From Macrostomum hystrix (Eukaryota; Platyhelminthes; Macrostomidae), in assembly GCA_950097015.1 (NCBI GenBank), contig CATNEN010000005.1, positions 6,005,501 through 6,069,500 on the forward strand: DNA of 64,000 bases, written 5' to 3'. Shown piece by piece: positions 10,150 through 21,100 of this stretch; the first letter of the stretch is position 1; every line of letters starts with the position of its first letter. The notes under the pieces were generated by a model. It was not told where the DNA came from. It worked only from the letters and a program-made list of their open reading frames with translations, and ran no database searches. Made by a program: the position numbers and the translations under genes.

Positions 10150-12053
10150 GGCCGAATGCTAGCCGAAAGCGGTATCTACATTTCGAAGCGTTGCCACCGC
10201 AATGCCGAATTGCAAGCCTGTATGCATTGGCACTGGATGCTGACCAAATAAGAACACAAAAAAGGACAGAACAGAATAAAACAGGAGGCACTTATCATTG
10301 AGCAGACATCAGACAAAAACGAGCCCGAGAATAAACTGCTCAATAGTAAATTTATTAGCAGCAGAGCTCGAAATTATTTATATTTTATTTACAAATGACT
10401 AATTAGTCGATAACAATAGCGAGTATTCGTAAATTTAAAAAAAAATAAACTAGCTATATGTTTAACTGCGAAGCATAAGGAAATTATAGAAAACAGAGTG
10501 AATAACATTAGCCTAATAAAAATATTAATCGACAAGTTTGAGGAATCGCCATGCACCTTTGGGAGGGCAACTGCTTTTCCATCTAGTATACCAGAGACGA
10601 TTTGGCGGCAAGTAGTGTAAGTGCCTTATGTCTAGCAGGCGACTCATACGGATATTCATGAAGGTTGCAACGAAGAATATTAATTGTTCGTTATACCGCC
10701 ATGACAATCAACAGAATTTGCCCCTTCACGGCCTTCAGTTGCACCAATATAATGCGACTCAGGACGGTAATGACTTCTGAATCCTGTAGAAAACCGGCAA
10801 ATCTTAGTGATAATCCCCTCCACTGGAACATGTTTCCACTTGACACTCCTGCAGTAGGTTCAGACAACACCAGGATTTTCTTCAGCCAAAGCTAATTGCA
10901 CAATTACTGCATTGACAGGTTTACTGTCTTATTTAGCAGTAATTGCCAGCCGAAATGACTGACTAGCAAGACTGCCAATTCCATGATGTATAAACTAGTT
11001 CATTAATAGAAAACTGGCTGAACTTTGACTTTTTGTCTTCAGGAAAGTAGAGTAGAGCACACTGCCTATTTTCAAATGCTAACTTCGAAAAGGATTGTAG
11101 AACAAGTAGCTGAAATGAATAAAATATAAATGAGTGATAGCATACAGATAATTTGTTAGCTAAGCAATTGTTTTACCTAGCAAAAGTGGCTCTAATGCTA
11201 TAGTAGAATGCCTGCCGTAACGGCCACCGTAACGCTGCAACGGATAGAAGAGACGCTGATTGCGGGCCGACTACGCAATGGCTACAGAATAGAATAGAAT
11301 GCGACATTATCAGTCGAGCCGCCTGCTATCCGCTTACTCATTTCCCATTGGGCAGCCGTTGATTAGCGCTAAATGCCCATTTGCACAGCAAAAACAAAAT
11401 TAAAAAGCTTGTATCTCATGTCAGTACGCAACGATTTTTGCAAAAATGTTTATACAAAGATAAATCAGTTCTTTTGGAAGGGCCGAGCATATTTAATCTA
11501 CAGAAAAGCAAAACAGTTGCTGCTTCCGAGCCTAGCTCTCGCAGCTGTCTTTGTACCTCACAATACGAGTATGCCAACTGCAACAATAAGCCACAATGAG
11601 CATAAGACTCAGAGACTAAAACTGTTTGCAGCCATAAAAATGGAGGCTGTCGAGGCTTTGAAATATTTCACCTAAAAAAACTTCAGACATAAAGGAAGGC
11701 CGAATCGAGCACAGACAAAGGACCCGAGCACAGGTTTTGGTGGGTCCTTTGTGTAGCCGCACAGATTCTCTCTTGTGTTGAGGCACAAGTTGAGTACAGG
11801 ACTCATTATTTTAAATGCTGAGCAGCCAGGAATGTATTTTACCAGGCATTGAAACTGATGCAAATGGAGGCTGCGAATGGGGGATGGTCATTTTGTCTCC
11901 TACTCAAGCTCAACTCAACTAGTAAGTCTACTCAGTGCAGCCATGCAGAAATATTTCTATATGAGCTCAGAAAGCATTGCGATAGAGGAGCCCTAAAAAC
12001 TGATGCACACAGTCGCAATGCAGTGTGGCCTGCGATGCCCAGCCCATCCTTCT
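10150..12053. other. Gene-free spacer upstream of the first X-box module
   Basis: AT-rich DNA with short GC-richer islands (about 11200-11370). It is duplicated at 42295-44238. Small open frames of 76 and 100 aa lack domains. In the 100-aa frame, the differences between the two copies mostly change amino acids, as expected for non-coding DNA. The last 450 bp are related to 13430-13863, so the promoter-like region was duplicated inside the unit. Confidence 0.6.
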
Positions 12054-12247
12054 GTTGCTAGGCAACAATAAACAAACTGGCGCCCATTTAAGAGCCGGAG
12101 TGGAGCATCGTTTCGCTCTTCATTTGCGACGGCAGCTTTCAAGCAGCCGACTGACTGACATCCACCGACCGAGTCTCTCCGTTGCTAGGCGACTCTCTCC
12201 GTTGCTAGGCGAGACTCTCCGGATCTCCCGTTGCTGCTGTAGTGCAG
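12054..12247 (+). promoter_or_regulatory. X-box module 1: GTTGCTAGGCAAC plus putative untranslated exon
   Basis: A perfect inverted repeat, GTTGC-TAG-GCAAC, lies at 12054-12066 and matches the RFX X-box pattern RYYNYY-N-RRNRAC. About 110 bp later come two GTTGCTAGGC units (12181 and 12201) that have lost the right half-site, then GTGCAG|GTGAGG, a good 5' splice site at 12248. The same order recurs at 13864, and in part at 15803. It could be an alternative promoter and first exon for gene B. The link to gene B is inference; the start codon is 13 kb away. Confidence 0.45.
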
Positions 12248-12396
12248 GTGAGGGGGTTAATTGCTGAACTAGTTTCCATAAACTACGAAACAGTGCCTTA
12301 CTCTCTTAATGCTGTTATTTCTAAACAACAGTAGGTATATTAGTCGTTTGTTAAACTATGCTTTAGATGGATTTCAGAAACACAATCCTGACAGAT

Positions 12397-13300
12397 AAAA
12401 TGCGAGACAGAATGACATGAAATGAGAGACAGAATGACATGAAATGAGAGACACAATGACATGAAATGAGACACAATGACATGAAATGAGAGACACAATG
12501 ACATGAAATGAGAGACACAATGACATGAAATGAGAGACACAATGGCATGAAATGAGAGACACAATGACATGAAATGAGAGACACAATGACATGAAATGAG
12601 AGACACAATGACATGAAATGAGAGACACAATGACATGAAATGAGAGACACAATGACATGAAATGAGAGACACAATGACATGAAATGAGAGACACAATGAC
12701 ATGAAATGAGAGACAGAATGACATGAAATGAGACACAATGACATGAAATGAAAGACACAATGACATGAAATGAGAGACACAATGACATGAAATGAGACAC
12801 AATGACATGAAATGAAAGACACAATGACATGAAATGAGAGACACAATGACATGAAATGAGAGACACAATGACATGAAATGAGAGACACAATGACATGAAA
12901 TGAGAGACACAATGACATGAAATGAGAGACACAATGACATGAAATGAGAGACACAATGACATGAAATGAGAGACACAATGACATGAAATGAGAGACACAA
13001 TGACATGAAATGAGAGACACAATGACATGAAATGAGAGACACAATGACATGAAATGAGAGACACAATGACATGAAATGAGAGACACAATGACATGAAATG
13101 AAAGACACAATGACATGAAATGAGAGACACAATGACATGAAATGAAAGACACAATGACATGAAATGAGAGACACAATGACATGAAATGAAAGACACAATG
13201 ACATGAAATGAGAGACACAATGACATGAAATGAGAGACACAATGACATGAAATGAGAGACACAATGACATGAAATGAGAGACACAATGACATGAAATGAG
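12397..13300. repeat. 22-bp minisatellite (GACATGAAATGAGAGACACA)
   Basis: About 41 units of 22 bp, some shortened by two bases. All three reverse frames are open for more than 300 codons because the unit contains no stop. The counterpart before gene C (44603-46604) is more than twice as long. Confidence 0.95.
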
Positions 13301-13863
13301 GCCCAATTTAGTCTCCAAATTTTGCAATATTTCTTCGCGAATACATTAAAAGTCCATCTTCAAGACCTCACAGAAAGTCTAATCTTAGTATTTTAGAAAA
13401 TTTTTCTTCAAGCAATGGCCCTCTCACCCAAATGCACCCAAAGCAATTCGCACAGAACAATGGACAGCAACAATGAACCCACAGCCGAAACTGTTTTGCA
13501 GCAATAAAATATTCAATGGCGAGTTTGAGCAGGCTAACTCATGCTTTGTCTTCGTCTCAAACTCAACTCGAGTCTTCTCTGTGCAGATTGAAGCAGCCCC
13601 TCAACCTGTGTGCTCAAAGTGAGCAGTGTTTAATCTCTCATGTGGCATTGAAACTGTAGCGAATGGAAGCTGAGAATGGGTTGGACAAAGTACTTTTGTC
13701 ACCGACTCAAACTCATCTCAAATGCTTTAGTAGGCCATGCAGACCTGTCTCCGTATGGACTCAGTGTTCATGTACTTTAATCAGCTCATAGGGTGTTTGA
13801 GTAGCACAAACTGGAGCACACAGTCGCAATGCAGTGTAGAATGTATGCTCAACCCATGCTTCT
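13301..13863. other. Spacer upstream of X-box module 2
   Basis: No gene is seen. From about 13430 it is a diverged copy of the region upstream of module 1 (shared CACAGTCGCAATGCAGTGT and GGCATTGAAACTG). This points to an old internal duplication. Confidence 0.55.
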
Positions 13864-14142
13864 GTTGCTAGGCAACAAATAAACAAATTCGCACCGATTC
13901 AAAGTTACTGTCGAGTATCCGTTTTCTCTTCATTCACAGCCAACTGAATCATTTTTTAAACTGCTGAAGCCTCTGAGTCTGTCTGTTGCTAGGCGAGTCT
14001 CTCCGTTGCTAGGCGAGTCTCTCCGTTGCTAGGCGAGTCTGTCTGTTGCTAGGCGAGTCTCTCCGTTGCTAGGCGAGTCTTTCCGTTGCTCGGCGAGTCT
14101 CTCCAGATTGCCCATTGCTGGCAGTGTCCAGAGGACTCAAAG
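13864..14142 (+). promoter_or_regulatory. X-box module 2: GTTGCTAGGCAAC plus 20-bp half-site array and splice donor
   Basis: The X-box lies at 13864-13876. TTCTCTTCATTCACAG (AG at 13938-13939) could be an acceptor. Six tandem 20-bp units GTTGCTAGGCGAGTCTCTCC run to about 14104, and the module ends ACTCAAAG|GTAAGT (donor at 14143). The copy before gene C (47172-47390) has only three 20-bp units, so this array changes in number. It is probably a non-coding exon with its own upstream element. Confidence 0.45.
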
Positions 14143-14828
14143 GTAAGTAAATTAAACTTTTCAGTTCAACAGCTTCCGACTTTTGTGCGCACATCCAAGA
14201 TCTTTAATCATAGTTTAAAGTCTGCATACTTTAAGTTACTTGTATCGTCCTTTCCATTTGCCAATAGCTACTTCACCAGCTGTTACAGTATTTAGTACAA
14301 AATATGTATTTATATGGGCTGGCCTGGCGGTGCAATCAGAGTGGAAAAAGTTGTCTTTTACAATTCCGTTTTCAGGCAGCTATTTGCTACTTTCTACTGT
14401 AAGTAGTGCTGATTAGGCATACTTTTAGGTTACCATTTCTTAGGTATTATACTTTTCATGTGGAATCAAGTGCTACTTTTAGGATAAAACGCACTATTAT
14501 TTCCGATACTCACTACTGTAATAATTTGACAAAGAAGTCAATATTAGTCGAATCTTAGATCGAAGTCGATCTTAGTCGATCTTAGTCGAAGAAGATAATT
14601 TGCCCAGGAAGGATAATTCAAACCAAGGGTTTGAGACAAAGGGGACACTTTCTCAAATGAGGATATATCGATTGAGGGACTTTTTGCCACGGAAAACAGA
14701 TAAGTATGTACAAATAGACAGAGAATGTAAAATCAGGGACGATATACCATAATTAAATTTGACACACCAATTTTAAACAATTTGACTGGGCGAATAAATT
14801 AATAAAAGAAGTAAAACCCAGCTGTTTT
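14143..14828. other. Spacer, probable intron sequence
   Basis: No gene is seen. It contains a short internal repeat of TCGATCTTAG type near 14550-14590. Confidence 0.5.
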
Positions 14829-15694
14829 ACTTGCAGTAGTACTGTAGTGATATTATACTTGCAGTAGTACTGTAGTGATATTATACTTGCAGTAGTACTG
14901 TAGTGATATTATACTTGCAGTAGTACTGTAGTGATATCATACTTGCAGTAGTACTGTAGTGATAGCATACTTGCAGTAGTACTGTAGTGATATCATACTT
15001 GCAGTAGTACAGTAGTGATATTATACTTGCAGTAGTACTGTAGTGATATTATACTTGCAGTAGTACTGTAGTGATATCATACTTGCAGTAGTACTGTAGT
15101 GATATTATACTTGCAGTAGTACTGTAGTGATATTATACTTGCAGTAGTACTGTAGTGATATCATACTTGCAGTAGTACTGTAGTGATATTGTAATTGCAG
15201 TAGTACTGTAGCGATATTATACTTGCAGTAGTACTGTAGTGATATTGTACTTGCAGTAGTACTGTAGTGATATTGTACTTGCAGTAGTACTGTAGTGATA
15301 TTGTACTTGCAGTAGTACTGTAGTGATATTGTAATTGCAGTAGTACTGTAGCGATATTATACTTGCAGTAGTACTGTAGTGATATTGTACTTGCAGTAGT
15401 ACTGTAGTGATATTGTACTTGCAGTAGTACTGTAGTGATATTGTACTTGCAGTAGTACTGTAGTGATATTGTAATTGCAGTAGTACTGTAGTGATATTGT
15501 ACTTGCAGCAGTACTGTAGTGATATCATACTTGCAGTAGTACTGTAGTGATATTATACTTGCAGTAGTACTGTAGTGATATTGTAATTGCAGTAGTACTG
15601 TAGCGATATTATACTTGCAGTAGTACTGTAGTGATATCATACTTGCAGTAGTACTGTAGTGATATCATACTTGCAGTAGTACTGTAGTGATAAT
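14829..15694. repeat. 28-bp minisatellite with an internal dyad
   Basis: About 31 units of 28 bp contain ACTTGCAGTAGTACTGTAGT. Inside, CAGTA-G-TACTG is a perfect inverted repeat. Reverse frames are open for 103-159 codons only because of the repeat. The copy before gene C is 48079-48992. Confidence 0.95.
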
Positions 15695-15802
15695 TTGCTT
15701 GCAGCATTGCTGCAGTATGAAGGGATTATTGAGGCAAAAAGAGAGTAGAATGAATATGTTGGTGTTTAATTAGACTATTTTTTACATCATATTTCCTTAT
15801 TC

Positions 15803-15986
15803 AGTTTCGGCAGCCTTCGAACTGCTCACTCACTGGCAGCCTCTGAGTCTCACCGTTGCTAGGCGAGTCTCCCCCGTTGCCAGGGAAGTGTCTCCGTTGC
15901 TAGGCGAGTCTCCCCCGTTGCTAGGCGAGTCTCAGCAAGTCGCTCACCGCTGCTGTTGCAGCTGCAGCTGCATCGCGGACTCATCG
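15803..15986 (+). promoter_or_regulatory. Module 3: putative untranslated exon with GTTGCTAGGCGAG units
   Basis: TTTCCTTATTCAG (AG at 15803-15804) is followed by CAGCCTCTGAGTCT, shared with module 2. Four GTTGCTAGGC-like units follow, then a CTG/CAG-rich tail and CTCATCG|GTGAGT (donor at 15987). No complete X-box lies just upstream. The structure fits an internal or alternative 5' UTR exon. It is duplicated at 49107-49290. Confidence 0.45.
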
Positions 15987-16339
15987 GTGAGTGTTGTTGG
16001 CTGGAAAAGTACAATTTGCATACTGGCATTTGCTGACTCTGACCATAGACACCAATAGGAAATAAAGTGCGAATTTACTGATTGGACGGGTTTGAAGCTT
16101 CTTGCTGAAATTCGCTGGTGGAATTTCGCTTAAGAACTTTGTGTTCTTAAGAATATTGGTAAGAATATTGGCGATAAATCTTCGTTTGTGAGTAGCATTC
16201 TCCAGGGAATAATTTGCCTATTGAGAGGATAATTTGACAACTAAGGGGGGCATTTTTTAATTAAGTGCGATAAGCTGCTAATTGAGAAGATATATTTGTT
16301 GATTAAGGGGATGACTTGGGGATTAAGGGAATCATTTTG
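15987..16339. other. Spacer, probable intron
   Basis: Bases 16040-16170 are related to 17195-17300 (shared GAAGCTTCTTGCTGAAAT and CGCTGGTGGAATTTC), another internal duplication. No gene is seen. Confidence 0.5.
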
Positions 16340-16912
16340 GGATTTGTGGGGTTAATTTGTGGATTGAGGGGATAAATTTAGGATTTAGGGGATAATCTGT
16401 GGATTGTGGGGATAATCTTTGGATTGAGAGGATAATCTGTGGATTGAGGGCTAATCTGTGGATTGAGGGGATAATCTGTCGATTGAGCGGATAATCTTTG
16501 GATTGAGGGGATAATCTGTGGATTGAGGGGATATTCTTTGTATTGAGGGGATAATCTGTGCATTAAGGGGATAATCTGTGGATTGAGGGAAAAATCTGTG
16601 GATTGAGGTGATATTCTTTGTATTGAGGGAAAAATCTGTGGATTGAGGGGATATTCTTTGTATTGAGGGGATAATCTGTAGATTGAGGGGATATTCTTTG
16701 TATTGAGGGGATAATCTGTGGATTGAGGGAAAAATCTATGGATTGAGGGGATAATCTGTGGATTGAGGGGATAATCTGTGGATTGAGGGGATAATCTGTG
16801 GATTGAGGGGATAATTTGTGGATTGAGGGGATAATCTGTGGATTGAGGGGATAATCTGTGGATTGAGGGGATAATTTGTGGATTGAGGGGATAGTTTGTG
16901 GATTGATGTATT
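16340..16912. repeat. 20-bp minisatellite (GGGGATAATCTGTGGATTGA)
   Basis: About 28 units of 20 bp with frequent variants (ATATTCTTTGTATTG, AAAAATC). The copy before gene C (49640-50212) has the same length and variant order, so this array did not change after the unit duplication. Confidence 0.95.
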
Positions 16913-17575
16913 GTTCGCCAACTTAGTGGTACATTTTTAAATTAAGTGTGATAAAAACCCAAACAGAAAGGAGACATTTAAAATATATTAGATGACAGGA
17001 ATCAGTTGCAACTCAGGGTAGAGAGGGAAGAAGAGGAATAGAGAAGGGAATAAGGAGGGAATATGGGAGTAGAGACGGGTACCAGTCAAGACTATTCAAT
17101 TCCAACTTATTTTCCACAGCAGGTAACTGACAACCAATGAGTGTCTCTGTTGCTAGGCAACTTTGCGTACTTGTAGTTGCTAACTTTGTCGATAGTAACC
17201 CTATTGGAGATAGTGTGCTCATTGACTGATTGAACGGGTCCTGAAGCTTCTTGCTGAAATACGCTGGTGGAATTTCACTTTGTGTGAACTTTGTGTTTAA
17301 GTTTAGGCAAAAATTCTTTGTTTGTATGTACAGTTGCCGTCTGAGGCGAATATTCTGAGAACTGAGGGGATAATTCACGGATTTAGGGGATAATTTGCGG
17401 ATTTAGAGGATAATTCGAGGATTTGTGGGATAATGCGCGGATTTGGGGGGATAATGCGCAGATTTAGAGGATAATTCGAGGATTTTGGGGATAATTTTAC
17501 GATTAAATGGGATAGAGGGGAAACTGTGTGGATTATTAGCAAAATATTGGGATTAAACTGCCGCTGATTTTACAG
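16913..17575. other. Spacer with X-box 3 and a short degenerate repeat
   Basis: An X-box-like GTTGCTAGGCAAC lies at 17149-17161. From 17350 to 17500 there are about five loose copies of GGATTTAGAGGATAATTCG, probably related to the preceding 20-bp array. No gene is seen. Confidence 0.6.
17149..17161. promoter_or_regulatory. X-box-like site 3 (GTTGCTAGGCAAC)
   Basis: The 13-mer is identical to those at 12054 and 13864. It lies 415 bp upstream of the putative exon at 17576. The copy before gene C is at 50453-50465. Confidence 0.5.
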
Positions 17576-17723
17576 ATTGCAAGATAAGTGGGATAAGCTG
17601 CAATGGACGGTGATTCTTAGAAACTGGGATGGCAAACAATATTATTCTCAAGTTTTCCCTCTGTGCAGTGAGAGGCTGTTGCTAAAGTTGCAACTGTACA
17701 TTTGCGACAGCAAGCCTAACAAG
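17576..17723 (+). other. Putative 148-bp untranslated exon (module 4)
   Basis: It is bounded by TGATTTTACAG (AG at 17574-17575) and AACAAG|GTAGGA (donor at 17724). It is conserved at 50869-51016 with the same length and splice sites. A 90-aa frame runs through it and over the donor, but it starts from TTG and has no known domain, so a non-coding leader exon is more likely. It contains GTTGCTAAAGTTGCAAC, a widely spaced GTTGC/GCAAC pair. Confidence 0.3.
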
Positions 17724-18149
17724 GTAGGAGTAACAAAAACTAAAGTGCTTCACACGGGAGGCAAAAATAGTTTATTTGTTCGTTTGCGAATACCAAAAAC
17801 ATTTCTGAAAGTCCATACCTACAAATACCCAAAGAATGGGCAATTTTAAATTATTTTGGCAAGCGAGCCACCGTATAATAAACTACCGAATAACTGCAAT
17901 GAATGGCCTTGGTTACAGGTTCTACTTTTCTTCCGAGTTTCTGTTTGGCAATAATCTTTCGCTATGCCGACACGTAAAGTCCTAAATTGATTTGTCTGTT
18001 GTAAAATTCAATACCTCAGGGATTAGGAAAACACGTTCGGCTAGTGTTCTTCATTTACACGATACTCACAAAAGAATTTCGAGAAATAAATAGATGCAGG
18101 GGAATAGTCATAGACAGAGGAATAGCCGGAGGAATAGACGGAGGAATAT
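17724..18149. other. Spacer before the long 23-bp array
   Basis: No gene is supported. The last 60 bp hold short GGAATAGACGGA-type repeats that lead into the minisatellite. Confidence 0.5.
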
Positions 18150-21100
18150 ACAGGGGATTAGAGTGAGCAACTGAGAGGATGAGAGTGAGGAACTGAGAGG
18201 GATTAGAGTGAGCAACTGAGAGGATGAAAGTGAGGAACTGAGAGGGATTAGAGTGAGCAACTGAGAGGATGAGAGTGAGGTACATAGAGGGGATGAGAGT
18301 GAGGAACTGAGAGGATGAGAGTGAGGAACTGAGAGGGATGAGAGTGAGGAACTGAGAGGGATGAGAGTGAGGAACTGAGAGGGATGAGAGTGAGGAACTG
18401 AGAGGATGAGAGTGAGGAACTGAGAGGGATGAGAGTGAGGTACTCAGAGGGATGAGAGTGAGGAACAGAGAGGGATGAGAGTGAGGAACTGAGAGGGATG
18501 AGAGTGAGGAACTGAGAGGGATGAGAGTGAGGAACTCAGAGGGATGAGAGTGAGGAACTGAGAGGGATGAGAGTGAGGAACTGAGAGGGATGAGAGTGAG
18601 GAACTGAGAGGGATGAGAGTGAGGAACTGAGAGGGATGAGAGTGAGGAACTGTGAGGGATGAGAGTGAGGAACTGAGAGGGATGAGAGTGAGGAACTGAG
18701 AGGGATGAGAGTGAGGAACTGAGAGGGATGAGAGTGAGGAACTGAGAGGGATGAGAGTGAGGAACTGAGATGGATGAGAGTGAGGAACTGAGAGGGATGA
18801 GAGTGAGGAACTGAGAGGGATGAGAGTGAGGAACTGAGAGGATGAGAGTGAGGAACTGAGAGGGATTAGAGTGAGGAACTGAGAGGGATGAGAGTGAGGA
18901 ACTGAGAGGGATGAGATTGAGGAACTGAGAGGGATGAGAGTGAGGAACTCAGAGGGATAAGAGTGAGCAACTGAGAGGGATTAGAGTGAGGAACTGAGAG
19001 GGATTAGAGTGAGGAACTGAGAGGGATGAGAGTGAGGAACTAAGAGGGATTAGAGTGAGGAACTGAGAGGGATGAGAGTGAGGAACTCAGAGGGATGAGA
19101 GTGAGGAACTGAGAGGGATGAGAGTGAGGAACTGAGAGGGATGAGAGTGAGGAACTGAGAGGGATGAGAGTGAGGAACTGAGAGGGATGAGAGTGAGGAA
19201 CTGTGAGGGATGAGAGTGAGGAACTGAGAGGGATGAGAGTGAGGAACTGAGAGGGATGAGAGTGAGGAACTGAGAGGGATAAGAGTGAGGAACTGAGAGG
19301 GATGAGAGTGAGGAACTGAGATGGATGAGAGTGAGGAACTGAGAGGGATGAGAGTGAGGAACTGAGAGGGATGAGAGTGAGGAACTGAGAGGATGAGAGT
19401 GAGGAACTGAGAGGGATGAGAGTGAGCAACTGAGAGGGATGAGAGTGAGGAACTGAGAGGGATTAGAGTGAGGAACTGAGAGGGATGAGAGTGAGGAACT
19501 GAGAGGGATGAGATTGAGGAACTGAGAGGGATGAGAGTGAGGAACTCAGAGGGATGAGAGTGAGCAACTGAGAGGGATTAGAGTGAGGAACTGAGAGGGA
19601 TTAGAGTTAGGAACTGAGAGGGATGAGAGTGAGGAACTGAGAGGGATGAGAGTGAGGAACTGAAAGGGATGAGAGTGAGGAACTGAGAGGGATGAGAGTG
19701 AGGAACTGAGAGGGATGAGAGTGAGGAACTGAGAGGGATGAGAGTGAGGAACTGAGAAGGATGAGAGTGAGGAACTGAGAGGGATGAGAGTGAGGAACTG
19801 AGAGGGATGAGAGTGAGGAACTGAGAGGGATGTGAGTGAGGAACTGAGAGGGATGAGAGTGAGGAACTGAGAGGGATGAGAGTGAGGAACTGAGAGGGAT
19901 GAGAGTGAGGAACTGAGAGGGATGAGAGTGAGCAACTGAGAGGGATGAGAGTGAGGAACTCAGATGGATGAGAGTGAGGAAATGAGAGGGATGAGAGTGA
20001 GCAACTGAGAGGGATTAGAGTGAGGAACAGAGAGGGATGAGAGTGAGGAACTGAGAGGGATGAGAGTGAGCAACTGAGAGGGATGAGAGTGAGGAACTGA
20101 GAGGGATGAGAGTGAGGAACTCAGAGGGATGAGAGTGAGGAACTCAGAGGGATGAGAGTGAGGAACTGAGAGGGATGAGAGTGAGGAACTGAGAGGGATG
20201 AGAGTGAGGAACTGAGAGGGATGAGAGTGAGGAACTCAGAGGGATGAGAGTGAGGAACTGAGAGGGATTAGAGTGAGGAACTGAGAGGGATGAGAGTGAG
20301 GAACTGAGAGGGATTAGAGTGAGGAACTGAGAGGGATGAGAGTGAGGAACTGAGAGGGATGAGAGTGAGGAACTGAGAGGGATGAGAGTGAGCAACTGAG
20401 AGGGATGAGAGTGAGGAACTGAGAGGGATGAGAGTGAGGAACTGAGAGGGATGAGAGTGAGGAACTGAGAGGGATGAGAGTGAGGAACTGAGAGGGATGA
20501 GAGTGAGGAACTGAGAGGGATGAGAGTGAGGAACTCAGAGGGATGAGAGTGAGGAACTGAGAGGGATTAGAGTGAGGAACTGAGAGGATGAGAGTGAGGA
20601 ACTGAGAGGGATGAGAGTGAGGAACTGAGAGGGATGAGAGTGAGGAACTGAGAGGGATGAGAGTGAGGAACTGAGAGGGATGAGAGTGAGGAACTCAGAG
20701 GGATGAGAGTGAGGAACTGAGAGGGATGAGAGTGAGGAACTCAGAGGGATGAGAGTGAGGAACTCAGAGGGATGAGAGTGAGGAACTCAGAGGGATGAGA
20801 GTGAGGAACTGAGAGGGATGAGAGTGAGGAACTGTGAGGGATGAGAGTGAGGAACTGAGAGGGATGAGAGTGAGGAACTGAGAGGGATGAGAGTGAGGAA
20901 CTGAGAGGGATGAGAGTGAGGAACTCAGAGGGATTAGAGTGAGCAACTGAGAGGGATGAGAGTGAGCAACTGAGAGGGATTAGAGTGAGGAACTGAGAGG
21001 GATGAGAGTGAGGAACTGAGAGGGATGAGAGTGAGGAACTGAGAGGGATGAGAGTGAGGAACTGAGAGGGATGAGAGTGAGGAACTCAGAGGGATGAGAG

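Noticed and set aside
10665-10895. 76-aa frame conserved at 42811
   Set aside because: It starts at TTG and has no domain. The conservation is explained by recent duplication of the whole region.
11373-11675. 100-aa frame repeated as 104 aa at 43519
   Set aside because: Most differences between the copies change the amino acid, as in non-coding DNA, and the ends differ.
12340-13327. Reverse-strand frames of 309-317 codons
   Set aside because: Same 22-bp repeat artefact as the array before gene C.
17577-17849. 90-aa frame repeated at 50870
   Set aside because: It has no ATG start and runs through a good 5' splice site. I prefer a non-coding exon at 17576-17723, though a coding role is not fully excluded.
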